Positions 1-7,136 of a DNA stretch of 7,136 nt are shown here, one piece after another; the first letter of the stretch is position 1, and each line of letters opens with the position of its first letter. The stretch covers positions 1 through 7,136 of the forward strand of contig CAMWRR010000097.1 of NCBI GenBank assembly GCA_947176715.1, given 5' to 3'. Made by a program: the position numbers and the translations under genes. Under the pieces are notes generated by a model. It did no database searches. It was not told the DNA's origin and saw nothing but the letters and a program-made list of their open reading frames with translations. This DNA is from an uncultured Rikenellaceae bacterium (GTDB lineage: Bacteria; Bacteroidota; Bacteroidia; Bacteroidales; Rikenellaceae).

Positions 1-16
1 TGTTTATCAGAGACAG
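1..16 (+). other. Nextera/Tn5 mosaic-end adapter remnant at contig start
   Basis: The first 16 bases match the last 16 bases of the Nextera mosaic end (TGTGTATAAGAGACAG) at 14 of 16 positions, with mismatches at 4 (T for G) and 8 (C for A). The next ten bases (17-26) plus preceding bases 5-14 form an exact inverted repeat, TATCAGAGAC-AG-GTCTCTGATA, which suggests a fold-back or chimeric read end. Genomic sequence probably begins near base 27. The adapter at the other end of the window supports this reading. Confidence 0.75.
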
Positions 17-26
17 GTCTCTGATA

Positions 27-2771
<2,745 letters not shown>

Positions 2772-2850
2772 ATTGGGAAAATTTAAACATCTCCGAAATA
2801 TCTCGCCTCAGGATGGTCGGTCGGTGCCTCCGGCGGCCACTTCGTGGAGA

Positions 2851-2878
2851 CTTACTTTTGTCACTCGACAAAAGTAAG
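2851..2878. repeat. 12-bp hairpin, probable Bacteroidota intergenic repeat
   Basis: CTTACTTTTGTC (2851-2862) and GACAAAAGTAAG (2867-2878) are perfect arms around a 4-nt loop, ACTC. It is preceded by a small CCAC-TTC-GTGG hairpin (2839-2849) and followed by CAAAAACG. From memory, modules of this type (a TTACTTTTG stem followed by CAAAAACG) recur between genes in Bacteroidales. Membership of a dispersed family is inference, since only one copy lies in this window. No T-run follows on either strand, so it is not a standard terminator. Confidence 0.6.
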
Positions 2879-2885
2879 CAAAAAC

Positions 2886-2905
2886 GAGGGGGCACAGCCC
2901 CTTTT
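2886..2905 (+). terminator. possible weak intrinsic terminator after metH
   Basis: GGGGC (2889-2893) pairs with GCCCC (2897-2901) around ACA, followed directly by four T (2902-2905). G-T and A-T pairs could extend the stem outward to 2886-2904 at the cost of the T-run. It lies 115-134 bp after the metH stop and has the right polarity for metH, but the stem is short and the T tract weak. It may simply be part of the neighbouring hairpin repeat. Confidence 0.35.
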
Positions 2906-2949
2906 GAGAGGCGTGATATGAGAGGAAGCCGATTGAGTGAAGTGAAACA

Positions 2950-3039
2950 CTTTATATGCGTCTTGCGGAGGGGCGGGGTCGGATGATCATTAAGGTTTTG
3001 TGGCTGAGGGTTTTATTCCCGCAAGACACGGGCATAAAG
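2950..3039 (+). promoter_or_regulatory. long interrupted helix upstream of metF, candidate structured leader
   Basis: GTCTTGCGG (2960-2968) pairs exactly with CCGCAAGAC (3019-3027). Outside it, a second helix forms between CTTTATATGC (2950-2959) and GCATAAAG (3032-3039), with a 2-nt bulge on the left and the 4-nt bulge ACGG (3028-3031) on the right. Together about 17 base pairs enclose a 50-nt interior that contains the palindrome ATGATCAT (2983-2990). It ends 60 bp before the metF ATG. No known riboswitch consensus is recognisable, and no T-run follows. It could be a cis-acting leader, a palindromic dispersed repeat or a small RNA. Its function is unknown. Confidence 0.4.
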
Positions 3040-3099
3040 CGTGGACTATAGAGTAATACGGCGGCGGCATTACAGGCTTAGCCGAGAAAAGATAAAGAG

Positions 3100-4068
3100 A
3101 TGAAAGTAATAGACATAATAAGAGAGGCCGAGGCCACGGGACGATGCCGTTTCGCCTTCGAGCTTCTGCCCCCGCTCAAAGGGGACGACATAACCACCCT
3201 ATTCGCCACCGTCGACCGCCTCAAGAGGTTCGACCCGGCCTACATAAACGTGACCTACCACCGTGAGGATGTCAAATATGTGGAGCGTCCGGACGGGTTG
3301 CTCGAACGCCGCATAGCCAGCAAGCGTCCGGGTACCGTTGCCATATCGGCGGCCATACAGGCCCGTTACGGCATAGAGGTGGTGCCGCACCTGATATGCG
3401 GCGGCTTCTCGGCATACGACACCGAAGATGCGCTCATAGACCTCAACTTCATGGGTATCAATAATGTGTTGGCGCTCAGAGGCGACACCCTGCGCGGCGA
3501 ACATTCGTTCCGTCCCACTAAAGGGGGCCACTCCCATGCCGACGAGCTGGTGGCCCAGATAGCGGCCATGAACGAGGGGCGCATGCTTGATGCCGAGGTA
3601 GAGAGCGTACACCCCACCGACTTCTGCATAGGGGTGGCTGGCTATCCGGAGAAGCACGCCGAGGCGGCCAACGCCGTATGCGACATAGAACGTCTCAAAC
3701 GCAAAGTGGACACCGGCGCCGACTATATAGTGACGCAGATGTTCTTCGACAACTCCAAATATTTCGACTTCGTGGAGCGGTGCCGCAAGGCGGGCATAAC
3801 GGTTCCGATCATACCCGCGCTCAAACCGTTCTCGACGCTCCGTCAGCTGGCCGTGCTTCCCCAGACGTTCCATGTAGACATACCCGAGAAGCTGGCCCGT
3901 CGCGTGGAGATGTGCGCCGACAACGCTCAGGTACGCAAAGTCGGTGTGGAGTGGGCCATAGAGCAGTGCCGGGAGCTCAAAGAGGCCGGCGCGCCCGTGA
4001 TACACTTCTACACAATGGGCAAGGCGGACAACATAGAGAATATCGCAGAGGCGGTGTTCGGACAGTAG
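3100..4068 (+). CDS. metF: methylenetetrahydrofolate reductase
   Basis: Flavoprotein of the bacterial MetF family that reduces 5,10-methylene-THF to 5-methyl-THF, the methyl donor used by MetH. At 322 residues it is a normal full-length single-domain MetF TIM barrel. Visible landmarks are FAFELLPP, where E21 matches the catalytic glutamate of the family's FEFFPP motif; ALRGD ending in D129, the conserved aspartate near FAD; GVAGYPEKH (178-186); QMFFDN (213-218) with the substrate-site Gln; and HFYTMG (302-307) near the C-terminus. The ATG at 3100 gives the usual N-terminus; upstream is A-rich (GATAAAGAG) rather than a strong Shine-Dalgarno. It follows metH on the same strand after 328 bp containing hairpins, so cotranscription is possible but not certain. 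Isoleucine is encoded by ATA in 21 of 24 cases. Confidence 0.97.
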   Translation: MKVIDIIREAEATGRCRFAFELLPPLKGDDITTLFATVDRLKRFDPAYINVTYHREDVKYVERPDGLLERRIASKRPGTVAISAAIQARYGIEVVPHLICGGFSAYDTEDALIDLNFMGINNVLALRGDTLRGEHSFRPTKGGHSHADELVAQIAAMNEGRMLDAEVESVHPTDFCIGVAGYPEKHAEAANAVCDIERLKRKVDTGADYIVTQMFFDNSKYFDFVERCRKAGITVPIIPALKPFSTLRQLAVLPQTFHVDIPEKLARRVEMCADNAQVRKVGVEWAIEQCRELKEAGAPVIHFYTMGKADNIENIAEAVFGQ

Positions 4069-4154
4069 CGGGTGAGGCTCAGACGGTTATGCGCAGGCGC
4101 GTTTAACCGCGCACGACCGACGCATGAATAGCCGCCGCCACGTATCGGACAAAA

Positions 4155-4187
4155 GGTTACGCATGTGACGGAACTTTTGTATATTTG
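4155..4187 (+). promoter_or_regulatory. Bacteroidota-type promoter for the lipoprotein gene
   Basis: TATATTTG at 4180-4187 matches the Bacteroidota -7 consensus TAnnTTTG exactly. The expected -33 TTTG is poor: the best candidate at the right spacing is around GGTTA (4155-4159). Transcription would start near 4193-4195, giving a leader of about 27 nt to the ATG at 4222 or about 55 nt to the ATG at 4249. It implies that the lipoprotein gene is transcribed separately from metF. Confidence 0.65.
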
Positions 4188-4248
4188 CGGTGTCGCATAC
4201 CTCTTTTAACGGGGATATGTAATGGATAAGGTCATAAAATCATATATT

Positions 4249-5349
4249 ATGCGCAGATTATTATGTTTTATCGCGGCCGCATCTCTCTTGGGCGGTTGCG
4301 CGAGCCTGCCCGAGGGAGATTTGGTGGGTTCGGTTGAGGGTCTTGAATCGGATGCTCTGATAATAAGGCAGATACCAATAAACAAGAGTGTCGGAAAGAG
4401 CAAGCTGCAGAGCGACACCATAGTGCCGTACAACGGCGAGAAGACAACGCTCATAGATTCGCTCGCAGGGGCCGTAGCGGTCACCGTATCGAGCGGCAAG
4501 CTCTCCAAGAGCGATATAGACAAGGCTACGTTCATACTGTTGCCCGGTAACCGTTACGTCATGAAAGGCAAGGTGGTGGACGGCGTAGTCGTGGCATGGA
4601 TAGACGGCTCCACCGTTTTCGGGAAGGATTTCGCCGCGGTAGAGAGCGAGGCTGCCCCCTTCAAGAAGGTGTACGACGAAGCCCTCGAGGTGCGTAACGA
4701 GGAGAAGATGAACGAGGCGTTCAGAAGTATAATGTCGACACGCGCCCGTTACGTGGCCTCTCATCCCGAATCGCCGCTCTCGGCATACTACCTTTCGTCG
4801 ATGCACCGCGACAGTATTCTGTCCATGTTCCCCACCCTGACGGTACCCGACAGCACCGACGCCCTCGCATCAATGTTATATGCGTCGTTATGCTTGCGTT
4901 ACGACGAGGCGTTAAAGGCCAAGAAAGAGATAGAGGCGGTGGCTACGGGACGCACCTTCACCGACTTCACAGCCACGGAGGTAAACGGCAGACCGTTCAC
5001 CCTCGGCGAGGCGATAACAGGCAAGAAGGCAATCATATATTTCTGGGGACAATGGTGCGACAACGGCGACATGGAGCGCATCAAACGCTTCTCGTCGGAA
5101 CATCCCGACTTCGTAATAGTGGCGGTAAACTACGGCGACGACAACGACACTATCGCCGAGATAGTCGCAAAGAGCGGTCCCACCGCCAAATGGCACACCA
5201 TGACCAACAACAATAACGGCAAGGAGATATCCTCGCTCTATAAGGTAGAGGGGTACCCCTACGCCGTAGCCATCGACGCCTCGGGAAAAATCGTAGGACG
5301 GTCGTTGAATGTAACGGAAGAGTTTATTTCGTCTCTCGGTAATATTTAA
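4249..5349 (+). CDS. DUF4369-like/thioredoxin-like lipoprotein (TlpA/AhpC type, non-canonical active site)
   Basis: Predicted envelope lipoprotein of 366 residues. From the ATG at 4249 the N-terminus is MRRLLCFIAAASLLGGC, a classic type II signal peptide with lipobox LGGC. An in-frame ATG at 4222 would add nine residues and is less typical, though closer to the promoter. Numbered from 4222 (subtract 9 for the 4249 start), residues about 33-135 resemble the DUF4369 region found ahead of TlpA-like domains in Bacteroidota, 140-240 are largely helical and charged, and 243-375 form a thioredoxin-like fold. That fold has IIYFWGQWCDNG where family members have FWASWCGPC, then the cis-proline loop GYPYAVAID (P346). 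Only the first active-site Cys (C279) is kept; the second is Gly (G282). Classic disulfide reductase activity is thus doubtful. It could be a one-Cys thiol protein, a redox-inactive binding protein or a stress lipoprotein. Its role is unknown. Confidence 0.85.
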   Translation: MRRLLCFIAAASLLGGCASLPEGDLVGSVEGLESDALIIRQIPINKSVGKSKLQSDTIVPYNGEKTTLIDSLAGAVAVTVSSGKLSKSDIDKATFILLPGNRYVMKGKVVDGVVVAWIDGSTVFGKDFAAVESEAAPFKKVYDEALEVRNEEKMNEAFRSIMSTRARYVASHPESPLSAYYLSSMHRDSILSMFPTLTVPDSTDALASMLYASLCLRYDEALKAKKEIEAVATGRTFTDFTATEVNGRPFTLGEAITGKKAIIYFWGQWCDNGDMERIKRFSSEHPDFVIVAVNYGDDNDTIAEIVAKSGPTAKWHTMTNNNNGKEISSLYKVEGYPYAVAIDASGKIVGRSLNVTEEFISSLGNI

Positions 5350-5372
5350 ATGAGGGGTTCATATTTTATCTG

Positions 5373-5405
5373 CCGCACTTCTTTTCACGGGGTGCGGTTT
5401 TTTTT
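5373..5405 (+). terminator. intrinsic terminator of the lipoprotein gene
   Basis: CCGCAC (5373-5378) pairs with GTGCGG (5392-5397). The stem can grow by two G-T pairs and one C-G pair towards the loop. Eight T follow directly (5398-5405). It starts 23 bp after the TAA at 5347-5349, so it is a clear Rho-independent terminator for plus-strand transcription entering the convergent gap. Confidence 0.9.
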
Positions 5406-5565
5406 ATGCCGTGATGTTTAGTGATGGAGTGGATTTTCAATGTCATTCCGCAGAAACATGTAATTCACTGATTTATACATCAGTCTAACTTATTGTATTG
5501 GCTGATGATTTTGCATTACCTTATAAAAGGGTGGCACACCTCAAAGAAGACCGACAGAAACACAA
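5406..5565. other. A+T-richer intergenic gap between convergent genes
   Basis: This roughly 160-bp stretch lies between the plus-strand and minus-strand terminators. It is visibly richer in A+T than the flanking genes. I see no credible ORF, RNA gene or promoter. The only structure noted is a short CTGAT-TTATAC-ATCAG inverted repeat near 5468-5483, too small to interpret. Confidence 0.6.
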
Positions 5566-5597
5566 AAAGAGCGGCACGTAGCAACGTGCCGCTCTTT
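5561..5597 (-). terminator. intrinsic terminator of tpiA
   Basis: AAAGAGCGGCACGT (5566-5579) and ACGTGCCGCTCTTT (5584-5597) form a perfect 14-bp stem with a 4-nt loop. Read on the minus strand, the stem lies 18 bp after the tpiA stop and ends in a run of five T (complement of 5564-5568), which fits Rho-independent termination of tpiA. On the plus strand only three T close the right arm, so termination in that direction would be weaker. Confidence 0.9.
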
Positions 5598-5615
5598 CAA
5601 TCGTTATAAGCCTGA

Positions 5616-6365
5616 TTAGAACGCCTTGGCTATGGCGATGAAATCCTCCGCTTTGAGAGCGGCACCGCCTATAAGGCCGCCGTCCACGTCGGCTTTGGAG
5701 AATATCTCCGCCGCGTTAGAGGGCTTGCAGCTACCGCCGTAGAGTATGGGGGTGTTCTCGGCTTTGGCACCGAACTTAGAGGCGAGCACCTTACGTATGT
5801 GTGCATGTATCTCCTGTGCCTGATCGGCCGTAGCCGTCTTGCCGGTACCGATGGCCCATACGGGCTCGTATGCCACTACGAGCTTGTCGAACTGCTCGTC
5901 CGAGAGGTTGAATACCACCTCCTCTATCTGTTTGGTAACGACGTCGAAGTGTTTGCCCGCCTCGCGCTCTTCAAGCTTCTCGCCCACGCAATAGATGGGG
6001 GCGAGACCGTTTGCGTAGGCCTGCTTCATCTTCTCGTTAAGTATGGCGCTGTCTTCACCGTGATACTCACGGCGTTCAGAGTGGCCGAGTATGACATAAC
6101 CCGCACCGAAAGGAGCTATCATCGATGCCGCCACCTCGCCGGTGTAGGCGCCTTTGTCGTGCGCCGAGCAATCCTGCGCCGAGAGCTTTACATCAGAGCC
6201 GGCTATGGCCTTGCTTACGGGGCACAGATGGGTGAAAGGCACACCGAGTATGAGGGTTACGCCTTTGACCTCTGAAGAGGCCGCCACTACCGCTTTCGCA
6301 AGCGCTTCGCCTTCTGCGGGGGTGGTGTTCATCTTCCAGTTGCCCGCTACTATTTTCTGTCTCAT
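5616..6365 (-). CDS. tpiA: triose-phosphate isomerase
   Basis: Interconverts dihydroxyacetone phosphate and D-glyceraldehyde 3-phosphate in glycolysis and gluconeogenesis; a cytoplasmic TIM barrel, usually dimeric. The 249 residues are the normal length, and all catalytic signatures are intact: GNWKMN with K11, GHSERR with electrophilic H95, AYEPVWAIGTGKTA with general base E167 and the mobile lid, LYGGS (208-212), and the phosphate-binding GGLIGGAAL (229-237). The start gives MRQKIVAGNWKMN, the standard N-terminus; upstream is A-rich (CCAATAGATA) without a strong Shine-Dalgarno, as is common in Bacteroidota. It lies 74 bp downstream of lysS on the same strand with no clear promoter or terminator between, so the two may be cotranscribed. 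A strong terminator follows the stop. Confidence 0.98.
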   Translation of the reverse strand: MRQKIVAGNWKMNTTPAEGEALAKAVVAASSEVKGVTLILGVPFTHLCPVSKAIAGSDVKLSAQDCSAHDKGAYTGEVAASMIAPFGAGYVILGHSERREYHGEDSAILNEKMKQAYANGLAPIYCVGEKLEEREAGKHFDVVTKQIEEVVFNLSDEQFDKLVVAYEPVWAIGTGKTATADQAQEIHAHIRKVLASKFGAKAENTPILYGGSCKPSNAAEIFSKADVDGGLIGGAALKAEDFIAIAKAF

Positions 6366-6439
6366 TATCTATTGGTTTTATCCGGATCCCATAAGCCTCC
6401 GCCACAGCAAAGACCCGTACAGGCTCCGTCGTTTATAAT

Positions 6440-7090
6440 CTACTCCGTTGCGGCGACCCACCTCTTGACATCGTCCATGGTGGGGTTGGCAAGACCCAAC
6501 TTGTTCTTTTTGTTGAACCCGCACAGGTCGTTGAACAACTTGCCGGGCGACAGCTTCTGCATAGCCTCCACGGTAAGGTAGCCCATCTTGTGAAGCACCT
6601 CCACCCACTGGGCAGGCACACCCACGGCACCGAACTCCGCCTCTCCGTCGCGTCGCGCCTTCTTCTCGGGGCGCATCTGCGGGAAGAGCAACACATCCTG
6701 TATAGATGACTGACCCGTCATGAACATGGTAAGACGGTCGATACCTATACCCATGCCGGAACACGGAGGCATACCGTATTCGAGCGCGCGCACGAAGTCC
6801 ATGTCTATGAACATGGCCTCGTCATCGCCTTTCTGCGACAGACGCAACTGTTCCTGAAAACGCTCCAGCTGGTCGATGGGGTCGTTAAGCTCCGAATAGG
6901 CGTTGCACAGCTCCTTGCCAGCCACGAAGAGCTCGAAGCGTTCGGTAAGCTCGGGATTGTCGCGGTGACGTTTCGACAAAGGCGACATCTCTATGGGATA
7001 GTCGGTTATGAAGGTAGGCTGAACAAGGTCGTCCTCGCACTTCTCGCCGAAGATGGCGTCTATCAGCTTGCCTTTGCCCATGGTGTCGTC
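6440..7090 (-). CDS. lysS: lysyl-tRNA synthetase, class II (C-terminal part)
   Basis: Charges tRNA-Lys with lysine. Only the last 216 residues are present, from DDTMGKGKLIDAIFGEKC to the TAG; the tRNA-binding OB fold and class II motifs 1 and 2 are off the window. Diagnostic stretches are GKELCNAYSELNDP, the class II LysRS active-site segment; GDDEAMFIDMDFVRALEYG; and motif 3, GMGIGIDRLTMFMTG, followed by LFPQMRPE. After MRPE come about 70 more residues including CGFNKKNKLGLANPT, a small helical extension I associate with Bacteroidota LysRS rather than the shorter E. coli enzyme. The frame stays open past 7090, but bases beyond 7091 are adapter: the apparent TTG start at 7106-7108 with MCIRDR is not part of the protein. 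tpiA lies just downstream. Confidence 0.96.
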   Translation of the reverse strand, partial: DDTMGKGKLIDAIFGEKCEDDLVQPTFITDYPIEMSPLSKRHRDNPELTERFELFVAGKELCNAYSELNDPIDQLERFQEQLRLSQKGDDEAMFIDMDFVRALEYGMPPCSGMGIGIDRLTMFMTGQSSIQDVLLFPQMRPEKKARRDGEAEFGAVGVPAQWVEVLHKMGYLTVEAMQKLSPGKLFNDLCGFNKKNKLGLANPTMDDVKRWVAATE

Positions 7091-7091
7091 C

Positions 7092-7136
7092 CGGTCTCGT
7101 ATACACAACTCCGAGCCCCCGAGACGAAGGCGAATG
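7092..7136 (-). other. Nextera read-2 adapter plus index-like tail at contig end
   Basis: On the minus strand, bases 7125 down to 7092 match the 34-nt Nextera read-2 transposase adapter at 30 positions (mismatches at 7119, 7108, 7099, 7093). On the plus strand the next eight bases, GAAGGCGA (7126-7133), differ by one base from the Nextera i7 index N701 (TAAGGCGA), and the final ATG matches two of three bases of the ATC that follows the index. Adapter, index and next base in the right order make a chance match very unlikely. It translates as MCIRDR in front of lysS, a well-known artefact. Confidence 0.95.

Noticed and set aside
2851..2878. 12-bp hairpin as the metH terminator
   Set aside because: No T-run follows the stem on either strand; CAAAAACG follows on the plus strand. 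It is better treated as a repeat.
2820..3099. SAM, THF or cobalamin riboswitch ahead of metF
   Set aside because: I searched by eye for the conserved cores, including the B12 box, and found none; GCCACTT at 2836-2842 lacks the surrounding B12 elements.
4089..4125. Possible metF terminator: GCGCG-TTTAAC-CGCGC (4097-4112), nested in ATGCG...CGCAT
   Set aside because: The stem is only 5 bp and no T tract follows. It may form, but termination cannot be supported from sequence.
4222..4248. Upstream start of the lipoprotein gene at 4222
   Set aside because: It adds nine residues (MDKVIKSYI) before a textbook MRR n-region. It cannot be excluded, but 4249 gives the more typical signal peptide.
6366..6439. 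Separate tpiA promoter between lysS and tpiA
   Set aside because: On the minus strand a TTTG is present but no TAnnTTTG box follows at a proper distance; cotranscription with lysS is at least as likely.
7091..7108. Apparent lysS start at TTG 7106 encoding MCIRDR
   Set aside because: The sequence is Nextera adapter with three mismatches; MCIRDR is the usual translation of the mosaic end. The real lysS continues beyond the contig.

Overview
The window looks like a whole short-read contig from a Gram-negative Bacteroidota genome, most likely Bacteroidales and possibly Rikenellaceae/Alistipes-like. The family assignment is inference. Supporting signs are a Bacteroidota -7 promoter box (TATATTTG) ahead of the lipoprotein gene, A-rich leaders without Shine-Dalgarno sites, a DUF4369-like/TlpA-like lipoprotein, a lysyl-tRNA synthetase with a C-terminal extension, and G+C-rich genes that nevertheless use ATA for almost every isoleucine (21 of 24 in metF). 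Both outer edges resemble Illumina Nextera (Tn5 mosaic-end) adapter, with scattered mismatches. The truncation of the two outermost genes is therefore an assembly edge, not gene decay.

Layout. Bases 1-16 are adapter-like. From about 27 to 2771 (+) runs metH, cobalamin-dependent methionine synthase, missing roughly its first 300 residues. Its last codons and stop lie inside an exact 40-bp inverted repeat with a 5-nt loop (2735-2819). A 280-bp gap follows, holding a 12-bp hairpin repeat, a small G+C hairpin with four T, and a long interrupted helix enclosing 50 nt (2950-3039). Then come metF (3100-4068, +), a promoter at 4155-4187, and a lipoprotein with a thioredoxin-like C-terminal domain (4249-5349, +) that ends in a strong intrinsic terminator. 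After about 270 bp of A+T-richer intergenic DNA, the minus strand carries lysS (C-terminal 216 codons, from 7090 down to 6440) followed by tpiA (6365-5616), which has its own strong hairpin terminator. Bases 7092-7136 are adapter.

How the genes work together. MetF reduces 5,10-methylene-tetrahydrofolate to 5-methyl-tetrahydrofolate, and MetH passes that methyl group through cobalamin to homocysteine, making methionine. The metH-metF pair is thus a complete methyl-transfer step of one-carbon metabolism. The lipoprotein has its own promoter and is probably unrelated. lysS and tpiA are housekeeping genes for translation and glycolysis. The plus and minus blocks converge in the 5350-5615 gap, with an oppositely oriented terminator on each side.

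I see no CRISPR array, RNA gene, phage, insertion sequence, defence locus or other novel multi-gene system. The points most worth a second look are the long palindrome at the metH stop, the folded region ahead of metF, the thioredoxin-like lipoprotein lacking its second active-site cysteine, and the adapter-derived ends.
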